From Fen-999 sp041480065 (GTDB lineage Bacteria > Pseudomonadota > Gammaproteobacteria > Burkholderiales > Rhodocyclaceae): a stretch of 64,000 bases of DNA. Positions 35,360 to 44,325 of this stretch are shown here, piece by piece. The stretch is taken from positions 35,702-99,701 of the forward strand of contig JBGOZF010000004.1 in the NCBI GenBank assembly GCA_041480065.1, given 5' to 3'. The notes beneath the pieces were generated by a model that searched no databases, was not told where the DNA came from, and was given only the letters and a program-made list of their open reading frames with translations. Numbering within the stretch: the stretch's first letter is position 1; each line of letters starts with the position of its first letter. Made by a program: the position numbers and the translations under genes.

Positions 35360-35611
35360 TCAGGCTGCCAGTTTCGCTTTGACAAACTCGATCAGCGAAC
35401 CGACGGTGGCAAAAGTGGCGCCGTCGATCTCATCATCGTCGACCACCAGGCCAAAACGCTCTTCGATGCCGGTGATGACTGCGACGACGGCCATGGAATC
35501 CAGTTCGGGGATTGCGCCCAGCAGCGGAGTGCTTTCGGTGAATGCGGCGGCCCTTCCATTGAGGCTGAGAATCTCGTCAAGCAGGGCAAGGATTTCCGGT
35601 TTGATTTCCAA
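35360..35611 (-). CDS. Acyl carrier protein, exosortase-A associated
   Basis: An 83-residue acidic four-helix carrier. E-L-D-S-M-A-V-V near 36-43 holds the Ser that would take 4'-phosphopantetheine, and F-V-K-A-K-L closes the last helix. It is divergent from the AcpP fatty-acid carrier, which fits a dedicated carrier. It is first in the minus-strand block and divergent from the acyl-CoA ligase gene, whose product could load it. It probably carries an acyl or aminoacyl group toward the polysaccharide. Confidence 0.85.
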   Translation of the reverse strand: MEIKPEILALLDEILSLNGRAAAFTESTPLLGAIPELDSMAVVAVITGIEERFGLVVDDDEIDGATFATVGSLIEFVKAKLAA

Positions 35612-35647
35612 CGCAAACTCCCGATGTCTGGGGCAGGATCAGCCCGG

Positions 35648-35653
35648 ATTATA
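35648..35653 (-). promoter_or_regulatory. Candidate -10 element for the acyl carrier/hydrolase block
   Basis: A perfect TATAAT on the minus strand, about 37 bp ahead of the carrier start. No good -35 hexamer is present at 16-18 bp, so it may depend on an activator or be chance in this AT-richer gap. Confidence 0.35.
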
Positions 35654-35743
35654 GGGTTAAACAGGTCGATAGGACTGTGCGATACTCCCATTGTCAGCGT
35701 TTCGCGCCTTCGTTTTCCGGTAGTCGCACTTGATTTTGCCACC

Positions 35744-37342
35744 ATGCCTGATGCCACTCTGTTACCAGAACTGATTGCCTTTCCCGCGCAGCGCGATGCG
35801 CAAGCCGTTGCCCTTACGTATGGCAAACAGTCGTTGACCTACGGTGATTTGCAGGAGGCGGTGAGCCGCTTCGCCGGCGGACTGATCGGCCTGGGTGTCC
35901 AGCGCGGCGAACGCGTGGCGATCTACCTGGAGAAGCGTTTCGAGACGGTGATTGCCAGTTTCGGCGCACCGGCTGCGGGCGGCGTCTTTGTGCCCTTGAA
36001 TCCGCTGCTGAAGCCGGAGCAAGTGGCCTACATTTTGCGCGACTGCAATGTGCGAGTCCTCGTCACCTCGCCGGAACGTTTGGCGTTGCTGGAAGGGGTT
36101 CTCGGAGAGTGCCACGATCTGCGCCATGTGGTCGTGCTCGATTCCGACCAGTCGCTGAATCCGGCTGGGGCAACGTCGTGCTGCCGTTGGAGCGAACTGT
36201 TGGCGCAGCCGGCGCGTGCCGGGCATCGGGTGATCGACACCGATGTCGTCAGCATCTTGTATACCTCCGGCAGTACGGGCAAACCGAAGGGTGTCGTGCT
36301 GTCGCATCGCAACATGGTGGCCGGCGCCAAGAGTGTGGCTTCGTACTTGGAGAACGGGCCGAGCGATACTTTGTTGGCGGCCTTGCCCCTCTCGTTCGAC
36401 GCCGGGTTCAGTCAGTTGACCACGGCCTTCCATGCCGGAGCCCGCGTGGTCCTTTTGAACTACCTGCTGCCGCGCGATGTGCTGAAGTCGCTGGAGCGGG
36501 AAAAGGTCACCGGGCTGACGGCGGTGCCGCCGCTTTACATCCAGTTGGCCCAGTTGGAATGGCCGGCGGGGATCACCGAACATCTGCGCTATTTCGCCAA
36601 TACCGGCGGCCGGATGCCGCGGGAGACGCTGGCGGCGTTGCGCGAACGGTTGCCGAAAACGAGGCCGTTCCTGATGTACGGCCTTACCGAGGCATTCCGT
36701 TCGACTTTCCTGCCGCCGGAGGAAGTCGATCGGCGGCCCGATTCCATCGGCAAGGCGATCCCGAATGCGGAGATTTTGGTTCTACGCGAGGATGGTTCGC
36801 CTTGCGCCCCGAACGAACCGGGCGAACTGGTCCACCGCGGTGCGTTGGTCGGCTTGGGCTACTGGAACGACCCGGAAAAGACAGCCGAGCGCTACAAACC
36901 ACTGCCGGTTCATGCCCCCGGGCGCGAAGCCGGCCTCGTACTCCCCGAACTGGCGGTGTTTTCCGGCGACACGGTGCGTATGGACGAGGAAGGCTTCCTC
37001 TATTTCATCGGCCGTCGCGACGAGATGATGAAGACTTCCGGCTATCGGGTGAGCCCGACCGAGGTGGAGGAAATCCTCTATGAGACGAAGATGGTCGGGG
37101 AGTGCGTTGCGTTCGGCGTTGAGCATCCGACCCTGGGGCAGTCCATTCAGGTGATTGTTACGCCGCCGCCGGATGGGGAGTTGGATACGTCGGCGTTGCT
37201 GGCCGAGTGCCGCAGCCGGATGCCCGCCTATATGGTGCCCGCGGGCATCGACTTGCGCCACGGTCCGTTGCCGCGCAACCCGAACGGGAAGATCGATCGC
37301 AAGACATTGAGCTCCGAGTGGATCGGCAGAAATGACAATTGA
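35744..37342 (+). CDS. Acyl-CoA/acyl-carrier ligase (AMP-forming), exosortase-A associated (TIGR03098-like)
   Basis: A 532-residue adenylate-forming enzyme. The phosphate loop L-Y-T-S-G-S-T-G-K-P-K-G-V near 172-184, M-Y-G-L-T-E-A near 310, F-S-G-D-T-V-R-M-D near 405 and the C-terminal N-P-N-G-K-I-D-R-K are all present, so it should activate a carboxylic acid as AMP ester and pass it to CoA or the carrier protein. ATG 35744 is used; the frame is open far upstream but lies over the divergent genes there. It overlaps the decarboxylase start by 11 bp. The acid (fatty, amino or hydroxy acid) is not known. Confidence 0.88.
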   Translation: MPDATLLPELIAFPAQRDAQAVALTYGKQSLTYGDLQEAVSRFAGGLIGLGVQRGERVAIYLEKRFETVIASFGAPAAGGVFVPLNPLLKPEQVAYILRDCNVRVLVTSPERLALLEGVLGECHDLRHVVVLDSDQSLNPAGATSCCRWSELLAQPARAGHRVIDTDVVSILYTSGSTGKPKGVVLSHRNMVAGAKSVASYLENGPSDTLLAALPLSFDAGFSQLTTAFHAGARVVLLNYLLPRDVLKSLEREKVTGLTAVPPLYIQLAQLEWPAGITEHLRYFANTGGRMPRETLAALRERLPKTRPFLMYGLTEAFRSTFLPPEEVDRRPDSIGKAIPNAEILVLREDGSPCAPNEPGELVHRGALVGLGYWNDPEKTAERYKPLPVHAPGREAGLVLPELAVFSGDTVRMDEEGFLYFIGRRDEMMKTSGYRVSPTEVEEILYETKMVGECVAFGVEHPTLGQSIQVIVTPPPDGELDTSALLAECRSRMPAYMVPAGIDLRHGPLPRNPNGKIDRKTLSSEWIGRNDN

Positions 37343-38573
37343 GAAGACGGTTCCGACCCATGCACCGATGGACAGGTTCGCCATCGGTGGTGGTGAACTG
37401 ATTGTCGGCGGCCTGCCGTTGAGTCAACTTGCGGTGCGTGTCGGCCAAACGCCCTTTTACGCCTACGACCGTAGCCTGCTGTCGGGCCGCGCCGCTGAAC
37501 TGCGCGCCGCGTTGCCGCCCGTCGTCAAGCTTCATTACGCCATGAAGGCCAACCCGATGCCGGCTTTGGTCGGGCACATGGCTGGGCTGGTCGATGGCAT
37601 TGACGTCGCTTCCGCCGGCGAGCTGAAGACTGCGCTCGACGCCGGCGCGGATCCTCATGAAATCAGCTTCGCCGGTCCGGGCAAGCGTTCGTCCGAACTG
37701 CGTCAGGCCGTCGCGGCCGGCATTCTTGTCAACATCGAATCTTTCCGTGAGGTCGGGGAACTGGCGGTGATCGTGCAGGAGACCGGATTACCTGCACGCG
37801 TCGCCGTGCGTGCCAATCCGGACTTCGAACTCAAGTCGTCCGGCATGAAAATGGGGGGCGGCCCGAAACAGTTCGGCGTCGACGCCGAACAGGTGCCCGA
37901 GTTGCTCGGCGAGATTGGTCGCCGTGGTTTGAGTTTCGAGGGCTTCCACCTCTTCGCCGGTTCGCAGAACCTGAGGTCCGAGGCGATCGTCGAAGCGCAA
38001 TGCAAGTCCTATGAACTGGCGTTGCGTCTGGCCGGCCGCGCGCCGGCGCCGGTGCGCTTCCTGAACCTGGGCGGTGGTTTCGGTATTCCCTATTTCCCCG
38101 GGGAGCGGCGGCTCGATCTTGGTCCTATCGGCGCCAACCTGGCGGCGCTGGCACGCCGGGCCGCGGCTGACATGCCCGAAGCCCGACTGGTGATCGAACT
38201 GGGGCGCTATTTGGTGGGCGAGGCCGGCATTTACGTCGCCCGGGTGATCGATCGCAAAGTATCGCGCGGTCAGGTATTCCTGGTCGTCGATGGCGGATTG
38301 AATCATCATCTGTCGGCGTCGGGGAACTTCGGCCAGGTCATACGCAAGAACTACCCGGTCGCGATCGGCAACCGCATGGGCGCAGCGGAGACGGAGACGG
38401 CTTCCGTAGTCGGGCCGTTATGCACGCCATTGGACTTGCTCGCGGACAGGATGGAACTGGCCAGGGCGGAACCCGGTGATCTGGTCGTGATTTTCCAATC
38501 GGGTGCTTATGGTGCGAGCGCCAGCCCGCAGGGTTTCCTGGGGCATCCGCCCGTGGTGGAAGTGCTTGTATAG
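37332..38573 (+). CDS. PLP-dependent decarboxylase, exosortase-A associated (TIGR03099-like)
   Basis: A 413-residue fold-type III enzyme of the ornithine/diaminopimelate decarboxylase family. The PLP lysine is in L-H-Y-A-M-K-A-N-P near 66-74. S-A-G-E-L near 95, G-G-G-F-G-I-P-Y-F near 240 (phosphate-binding glycines) and the C-terminal F-Q-S-G-A-Y-G-A-S-A-S-P-Q-G-F near 390 complete the site. It would decarboxylate an amino acid to an amine, possibly while joined to the ligase pathway. Coupled to the ligase by an 11 bp overlap. Confidence 0.88.
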   Translation: MTIEKTVPTHAPMDRFAIGGGELIVGGLPLSQLAVRVGQTPFYAYDRSLLSGRAAELRAALPPVVKLHYAMKANPMPALVGHMAGLVDGIDVASAGELKTALDAGADPHEISFAGPGKRSSELRQAVAAGILVNIESFREVGELAVIVQETGLPARVAVRANPDFELKSSGMKMGGGPKQFGVDAEQVPELLGEIGRRGLSFEGFHLFAGSQNLRSEAIVEAQCKSYELALRLAGRAPAPVRFLNLGGGFGIPYFPGERRLDLGPIGANLAALARRAAADMPEARLVIELGRYLVGEAGIYVARVIDRKVSRGQVFLVVDGGLNHHLSASGNFGQVIRKNYPVAIGNRMGAAETETASVVGPLCTPLDLLADRMELARAEPGDLVVIFQSGAYGASASPQGFLGHPPVVEVLV

Positions 38574-40590
38574 GGCGATTGCGGCTGCCTGCTTCGCCGC
38601 CGGCCTGTTCCTGGCGCTTCACCATCCCGTGGCGCCGGATTTTCTGGCGGTCGCGTTTGCATTGTGGGCCGTGGCCGTCTGGCGCTGGCCGCTGGTGTGG
38701 CTCTTCATCGTGCCTGCCTTGTTGCCGGTCCTGAATTTCCTGCCCTGGACCGGTTGGGTCGCTTTCGAGGAATTCGATCTGCTGCTGCTTGCGACCGCGG
38801 CGGGCGGCTATTGGCGCCTTGCCTTGCACGAGCCACACAGCCGTTTGCCGACTCTGCCGCTCGGGCTGATCGCGTTGTTGCTGGCAAGTTGGGCCATCGC
38901 CTGCGTGCGTGGTGTTGCCGATGCCGGCGGTTTCGTGTTCGACTGGTTCGGCGGTTACCGCGATTCGATGAACAGCCTGCGGATCTTCAAGAGCGTGGGT
39001 TTCGCGGTCTTGCTGATGCCCCCTCTGTTGGACGCATTTCGCCGGGACGGAGAGCGGGCGGCCAAAACGCTGGCGGCAGGCGTTACCGCGGGCTTGGCGT
39101 TGGCGACTCTCGGTGTCCTGCGGGAACGGGCGACCTTTCCCGGTCTGCTGGATTTTTCGACCCGATATCGTTCAGCGGGAATGTTCTGGGAAATGCACGT
39201 GGGAGGTGCGGCGCTGGACGGTTATCTCGCGCTGGCTACTCCTTTTGCGGCGTGGGCATTGCTGGAGTCGCGCCATCGCGGCCGCTGGGTGGCCGCGGCG
39301 CTGCTGGTCGTGCTGGCAGGATACGCGTGCCTGACCACCTTCTCGCGCGGGATGTACCTGGCGGTGCCATTCGGCCTGGCGATCCTGGCCTGGCTGCGCC
39401 TGCGGCCGGACGGCGCAGCCCATGAGACCGGCGTCTTGTCGGGTCGGGCACGACTGATCCTGGCGGTGGCATTTCTTCTCGTGGCCCAGGTCGCCTTTCA
39501 TGTCGCCGGTTATCGTGGCGCCTTGGTGCTGCTGATGGCAGCAGTGATGACGATGCTGGTGAATGCGCTGCGGACCAGACCGTGGTGGCCGGCGGGTTGG
39601 CGGACCCAGGGCGGCATGACGGTCGCCATGATGCTGATGATCGAGGCCGTGGCTGTGGTCAGCGGCGGTTCCTTCCTGATGGAACGCATGGCTGACGGCA
39701 ACCAGGATTTCAAGGGTCGAATGGTGCACTGGGGCTACGGCCTGGCGATACTGGACCGCTATCCGGACTGGTTGTTCGGCAAGGGGCTCGGACGCTTGCC
39801 GGCCCGCTATCTGCAACGGGATCTCCGCCACGAGATGCCGGCCGACATGCGCTTCGCTCAGGAGGGGGGCAACGGATATGTCCTCTTGTCGGGGCCGCCC
39901 ACCAACAAATTCGTGGCTGGATCGTTCGGCATGGGGCAGCGGGTGTCATCGGTAAATGGAGGCGATTACAAGGCCGCGCTCGACGTCCGCGCATTTGCTT
40001 CGACTTTGCTCAATGTCACCCTGTGCAAGAACTATCTCATCTACGAGACTAAGTGCGTAGGCGCCGAAGTGCCGGTGAAGCCGGCCGAGGGCTGGCAGCA
40101 CATGGAAGTGGCCCTGACCGGCCAGGAACTGACCGACGGTTCATGGTATTCGGCACAGCAGGCCGTGTTCTCCTTGTCGGTGCTCAGTGCCGGGAGAACA
40201 GTAGCCGTCGACAATGTGAGTGTGATTGTCGGCGGACGCCAATCGCTGAGCAACGGCGATTTCTCTCAAGGGCTTGCCCGCTGGTTTCTTAGCGGCGAGT
40301 CGTACTTCGTGCCCTGGCATATAGACAATCTGGCGCTGGAACTGCTGATCGACCAGGGGCTGTTCGGATTGGCCGCCCTCGGGCTGCTTGTGGCGGCGGC
40401 ATTGCGGCGATTGGCGTTCGGCGGTGCGCACCGGCATGTGCTGGCGCCGTTCATCGCTGCTGCTCTGGCTGGCTACCTGGCGGTCGGACTGTTTTCCAGT
40501 TTGATGGATATACCGCGCGTGGCCTTCCTGTTCTTCCTGTTGCTGATTACCTCCTGGCTATTGTCCGATGACAAGACTCGGCTTTCTTGA
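38566..40590 (+). CDS. O-antigen polymerase/ligase-like membrane protein with inserted beta-sandwich domain
   Basis: A 674-residue polytopic protein with about eleven hydrophobic segments in two blocks (about 1-375 and 585-665). The segment with R-G-A-L-V-L-L near 325 and R-M-V-H-W-G-Y-G-L-A-I-L near 385-396 is Wzy/O-ligase like. Between about 435 and 575, a soluble domain rich in beta strands is inserted (G-N-G-Y-V-L-L, H-M-E-V-A-L-T-G-Q-E-L, V-D-N-V-S-V-I-V-G-G), looking like a carbohydrate-binding module facing the periplasm. The start is uncertain: TTG 38566 gives an 8 bp overlap with the decarboxylase; an ATG at 38503 is in frame. Predicted to polymerise or ligate repeat units. Confidence 0.75.
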   Translation: MYRAIAAACFAAGLFLALHHPVAPDFLAVAFALWAVAVWRWPLVWLFIVPALLPVLNFLPWTGWVAFEEFDLLLLATAAGGYWRLALHEPHSRLPTLPLGLIALLLASWAIACVRGVADAGGFVFDWFGGYRDSMNSLRIFKSVGFAVLLMPPLLDAFRRDGERAAKTLAAGVTAGLALATLGVLRERATFPGLLDFSTRYRSAGMFWEMHVGGAALDGYLALATPFAAWALLESRHRGRWVAAALLVVLAGYACLTTFSRGMYLAVPFGLAILAWLRLRPDGAAHETGVLSGRARLILAVAFLLVAQVAFHVAGYRGALVLLMAAVMTMLVNALRTRPWWPAGWRTQGGMTVAMMLMIEAVAVVSGGSFLMERMADGNQDFKGRMVHWGYGLAILDRYPDWLFGKGLGRLPARYLQRDLRHEMPADMRFAQEGGNGYVLLSGPPTNKFVAGSFGMGQRVSSVNGGDYKAALDVRAFASTLLNVTLCKNYLIYETKCVGAEVPVKPAEGWQHMEVALTGQELTDGSWYSAQQAVFSLSVLSAGRTVAVDNVSVIVGGRQSLSNGDFSQGLARWFLSGESYFVPWHIDNLALELLIDQGLFGLAALGLLVAAALRRLAFGGAHRHVLAPFIAAALAGYLAVGLFSSLMDIPRVAFLFFLLLITSWLLSDDKTRLS

Positions 40591-40803
40591 ATGTGGCGAA
40601 ACGTCGTCTGAATCGACCGGCAACTATGGGATAATCCACGCCAAATTCTGTTTGACGGCGGATTCCCCATCGTTCGTGGATTTTGGCGATGGGTGGCGCA
40701 ACAAGGGGCGTGGTGCCGACACCAGAGTCCGAACCTAGTCGATGGCCAACAAGATGACAATCAAGACCCGGTTTCGCGCCGGCCGGAACGGCTGGATGTA
40801 ATC
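40591..40803 (+). promoter_or_regulatory. Promoter region of the initiating glycosyltransferase gene
   Basis: A 213 bp gap in an otherwise tight plus-strand run. TGGGATAAT at 40627-40635 matches an extended -10 (TGnGATAAT); no clear -35 is required for that class. A 19-codon open frame (ATG 40742 to the TAA before 40804) precedes the gene, and its TAA ends one base short of the gene's ATG region, so it could act as a leader peptide. Confidence 0.35.
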
Positions 40804-42180
40804 ATGCCGCTCGGTCTACTGCTTTCCTGGCATACGCTGATCGATGTGCTGGCCGATTTCGCCTTCATCGTCATCGTCATCGTTACTGCGGTGCGGTGGG
40901 TGGGGGCCGGGTTGCCGGTCGACATCATCATGGTGTTGGTGTATGCGTTGATCCTGGCGCTGGTCATGGCGCCGATCAATGCCTGGTTGGGGCTCTATCA
41001 GCGGGTTCAGCACCGAACGATCTACAACACACGGGCCCGGGCAGTCCTTTCTCTGCACATAGCGGTGCCGATTGCCTCCGTGGTCTTTGGTGTGTTGCCG
41101 CTGAGCGGCGTCAGCCGTCCCTTCCTCGAGATCTCCGCGATGATCGGCGTATTTGGTGTGCTGACCAATCGGGTGCGACTGTCTCACGCCAAGAACATAA
41201 CCAGGGCGCGGGATCGGGTGCTGGTCTATGGGGTCGGCGAGCGAGCCCAGGTGGTCAACGAGGTGCTCGCCCGCGTCGGCGAGTTTGTCGAGATCGTCGG
41301 CTTCTATCCGAGCCCGGTGGTGGAGCCGCAACGGGTTCCGGAAGACAAGTTGCTGCCACGTTCGCGGGCTTTGACGGATACGGTGCGCATGCTCAAGGCC
41401 GATGAAATCGTGGTCGCCGTAACCGATCGCCGTGGTGGCGCATTGCCCTTGAGGGAACTCCTGGATTGCAAACTGCAAGGCGTCAGGGTGTACGACCTCG
41501 CCAGCTACTTCGAGCAGACGATGGGCCAGATCCGGCTCGATGCGCTCTATGCCGGCTGGCTGATCTTCGGCGATGGTTTCAGCCAAGGGCTCAAGCGCGC
41601 TTTCGTCAAGCGTGTGTTCGACATCGTCTGTGCGCTTGTCCTGCTTGTTCCGGCGGCGCCATTGATGTTGCTGACGGCAATTCTCATCCTGATCGAGAGC
41701 GGGTTCCCGATTCTCTTCCGGCAAGAGCGAGTGGGCGTGAATGGACGATTGTTCAAGGTCGTCAAGTTCCGCAGTATGCGTACGGATGCCGAGAAGGATG
41801 GCACGCCGCGCTGGGCGACCGCCAAGGACGATCGCGTTACCCGCATCGGTCGGCTGATCCGCAAGACGCGTATCGACGAGCTGCCGCAGATATTCAACGT
41901 GTTGCTGGGCCAGATGAGCATGGTCGGTCCGCGTCCGGAACGTCCCTATTTCGTGGATCAGTTGACGCGGCAGATTCCCTTCTATGCCGTCAGGCACGCC
42001 CTCAAACCAGGCCTGACCGGCTGGGCACAGGTGCGCTACCACTATGGGGCTTCGGTCGAGGATTCGGCCGAGAAACTTCAATATGATCTCTACTACGTCA
42101 AGAACCACACGCTGATGCTGGATCTTGTGGTCCTGTTCGAGACTGTTGGCGTGGTCTTGAACGCCGAGGGTGCCCACTAG
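40804..42180 (+). CDS. Initiating sugar-phosphate transferase, XrtA/PEP-CTERM type (TIGR03013-like)
   Basis: A 458-residue polyisoprenyl-phosphate hexose-1-phosphate transferase that starts repeat-unit synthesis on undecaprenyl phosphate. The N-terminal part has four to five hydrophobic segments and a CoA/NAD-like fold (R-V-L-V-Y-G-V-G-E-R-A near 138). The C-terminal catalytic part has K-R-V-F-D-I-V-C near 270, a membrane helix, then F-R-Q-E-R-V-G, F-K-V-V-K-F-R-S-M-R, R-K-T-R-I-D-E-L-P-Q-I-F-N-V, M-S-M-V-G-P-R-P-E-R and the closing G-L-T-G-W-A-Q-V-R-Y. ATG 40804 is chosen because upstream residues lack family similarity; an ATG at 40693 is in frame. First of a run ending in PrsKRT. Confidence 0.9.
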   Translation: MPLGLLLSWHTLIDVLADFAFIVIVIVTAVRWVGAGLPVDIIMVLVYALILALVMAPINAWLGLYQRVQHRTIYNTRARAVLSLHIAVPIASVVFGVLPLSGVSRPFLEISAMIGVFGVLTNRVRLSHAKNITRARDRVLVYGVGERAQVVNEVLARVGEFVEIVGFYPSPVVEPQRVPEDKLLPRSRALTDTVRMLKADEIVVAVTDRRGGALPLRELLDCKLQGVRVYDLASYFEQTMGQIRLDALYAGWLIFGDGFSQGLKRAFVKRVFDIVCALVLLVPAAPLMLLTAILILIESGFPILFRQERVGVNGRLFKVVKFRSMRTDAEKDGTPRWATAKDDRVTRIGRLIRKTRIDELPQIFNVLLGQMSMVGPRPERPYFVDQLTRQIPFYAVRHALKPGLTGWAQVRYHYGASVEDSAEKLQYDLYYVKNHTLMLDLVVLFETVGVVLNAEGAH

Positions 42181-42219
42181 TCGCTCCTGTAATCGGGCAC
42201 GGAAAGGTTCTGCAGCGGG

Positions 42220-44325
42220 ATGAACAGTAATCTTGCAGCGTTGACCGCCTGGAGCTACGGCTTCGCCAGCGTCGGCTATGCGTTCCTGGGGATCTACCTT
42301 TTCGGCCAGGACAAGGCGGCCGGAAACCGTTCCAGGGGGCCGGCCTTGGCGATGCTCACTGCGACGGGTTTCAGCGTCCTGTGGGGAGCATTGACGCTGG
42401 CGTCCGGACTTCTCGGCAGCGGACTTCTCTATTCCGTGGCAATGGTCTTCGATGTGCTGCGCTACGGCGCCTGGTACGCTTTTCTGTTCGCGTTGTTGCG
42501 CCCAGGAGAGAATTCGCCGGCCTTTCGTCCAGTGTTTACTGCTTCGGTAGCCATCATCGCCGTCGGAGTGGTGGCGCGATTGCTTCTGGTGGTCGGAATC
42601 GGTCTGGACGGTTTGACGGCGAAAGCGGTTCTATTCCATTCGCTGCTGATGATCGTCGCGGCGCTGTTCCTGCTGGAACAGGTATTCCGAAACGTTGCCG
42701 CCGATTCGCGCTGGAACATCAAGCCGATCTGTCTTGGCTTGGCAGGGGCGTTCCTGTTCGACCTCTATCTGTATTCGGATGCACTGCTGTTCGCGCGCCT
42801 GGATGCCGACGCGGTGGGAATCCGCGGCTTCGTCCACGCCCTGGTCGTTCCGCTGATCGCGTTGTCGGTCGCCCGCAGTCGGGATTGGAGGCGCAAGGTG
42901 ACTCTCTCGCGCAGGATCGTGATGCATTCGACGGTCTTGCTGGCTGCCGGTGGTTACCTGCTGTTCATGTCCGGGGTCGGATATTACGTGCGCTACTTCG
43001 GGGGTGACTGGGGCCGCGCTCTGAACCTGGCACTGGGCTTCGCGACCTTGCTGGTCTTGTCGGTGCTGGCCTTTTCTGGCTCGATGCGGGCGAAGGTTCG
43101 GGTGCTGGTCGGCAAACATTTCTTCCGCTATCGCTACGATTACCGGGAGGAGTGGCTGAAGGTTACGCGCACGCTGTCGGCTCAGCATACTCCCCAGGCC
43201 ATGGGTGAGCAGGTGATTCGCGCGCTCGCCGATCTGGTCGAAAGCCCGAGCGGCTGCCTTTGGTTGTGGGATGCACCGCGCCAGGGTTACCGGCAGTTCG
43301 CGCGCTGGAACATGCCGGAGATGGATTCGCTGCTGGATCGAAATTCGTCGTTGTGCGAGTTTCTCTTTAGAAGCGGATGGGTCATCAATCTCGAGGAGTT
43401 CCGTAGCCTTCCCAGCCGCTATGAGGCGCTGGAGTTACCCGACTGGCTCTCGGATCTCCAGAACGCCTGGCTGATCGTGCCGTTGATGGCGGCGAACGAC
43501 ATGACCGGTTTCGTCGTGCTCGGCAGTTCGCGGACGCAGGTCGAAGTGAACTGGGAAGTCAATGACCTGCTGCGTACCGCCAGCAGCCAGGCGGCCGGGT
43601 TTCTGGCGCAAACGCTGGCGACGGAAGCCCTGCTTGAAGCGCGCAAGTTTGACGCCTTCAACCGGATGTCGGCTTTTGTTGTCCACGATCTGAAGAATAT
43701 CGTGTCGCAACTGTCGTTGATGCTTGGCAATGCGCAGCGGCACAAGGACAATCCCGAGTTTCAGCAGGACATGCTGATGACGGTGGAGCATGCGGTGGAC
43801 AGGATGCGGCAGTTGATGTTGCAACTGCGCGAGGGAGCCGCGCCGACGAGTGCGGTTTGCGGCGTGGATCTTGCGGCCTTGTTCGGCCGCGTTCAGACGG
43901 CAAAGCAGAAGGCCGGTTGCGTCGTCGACGTCGAGATAGTCAAGTCGGTCTCCGTTCGCGGCGACGCGGAGCGGTTGGAGCGGGTGTTCGGTCATCTGGT
44001 CCAGAATTCCCTCGATGCCATCGACGATGGCGGCCGGGTCTGGGTTAGACTTGATCAGGAGGGGGGGAGCGCCCGGGTGGAGGTGGGCGATAACGGTCGT
44101 GGCATGACCAAGGAGTTCATTCGCGAGCGCCTGTTCAAGCCCTTCCAGACAACCAAACATGCAGGCATGGGGATAGGCGCCTATGAGAGCTTCCAGTACA
44201 TCCGCGAGTTGGGTGGTGATATTGCGGTCGAGAGCGAATTGAACGTGGGTACGCGGATCAAAGTCTTCTTGCCGCTCTTTCAGGCGACCCGGGGTTCCGA
44301 CCTCATTCAGCGGGAGGCGGCATGA
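42220..44325 (+). CDS. prsK: PEP-CTERM system sensor histidine kinase PrsK
   Basis: A 701-residue membrane histidine kinase. Residues 1-290 contain about eight hydrophobic segments; about 300-460 form a GAF-like sensor domain (W-L-W-D-A-P near 348). The kinase core has the phospho-acceptor His489 in F-V-V-H-D-L-K-N, the N box Q-N-S-L-D-A-I-D near 590, and G boxes D-N-G-R-G-M and G-M-G-I-G-A-Y-E-S. The architecture matches the PEP-CTERM kinase family (TIGR02916). It overlaps prsR by 4 bp (ATGA) and is therefore its cognate sensor. GGAAAGG lies 15 bp ahead of the ATG. The signal sensed is unknown. Confidence 0.93.
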   Translation: MNSNLAALTAWSYGFASVGYAFLGIYLFGQDKAAGNRSRGPALAMLTATGFSVLWGALTLASGLLGSGLLYSVAMVFDVLRYGAWYAFLFALLRPGENSPAFRPVFTASVAIIAVGVVARLLLVVGIGLDGLTAKAVLFHSLLMIVAALFLLEQVFRNVAADSRWNIKPICLGLAGAFLFDLYLYSDALLFARLDADAVGIRGFVHALVVPLIALSVARSRDWRRKVTLSRRIVMHSTVLLAAGGYLLFMSGVGYYVRYFGGDWGRALNLALGFATLLVLSVLAFSGSMRAKVRVLVGKHFFRYRYDYREEWLKVTRTLSAQHTPQAMGEQVIRALADLVESPSGCLWLWDAPRQGYRQFARWNMPEMDSLLDRNSSLCEFLFRSGWVINLEEFRSLPSRYEALELPDWLSDLQNAWLIVPLMAANDMTGFVVLGSSRTQVEVNWEVNDLLRTASSQAAGFLAQTLATEALLEARKFDAFNRMSAFVVHDLKNIVSQLSLMLGNAQRHKDNPEFQQDMLMTVEHAVDRMRQLMLQLREGAAPTSAVCGVDLAALFGRVQTAKQKAGCVVDVEIVKSVSVRGDAERLERVFGHLVQNSLDAIDDGGRVWVRLDQEGGSARVEVGDNGRGMTKEFIRERLFKPFQTTKHAGMGIGAYESFQYIRELGGDIAVESELNVGTRIKVFLPLFQATRGSDLIQREAA

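Noticed and set aside
40816..42177. Minus-strand open frame opposite the initiating glycosyltransferase
   Set aside because: Full-length antisense of a clearly conserved gene; its composition (His/Gln/Asp-rich) is typical of a shadow frame.
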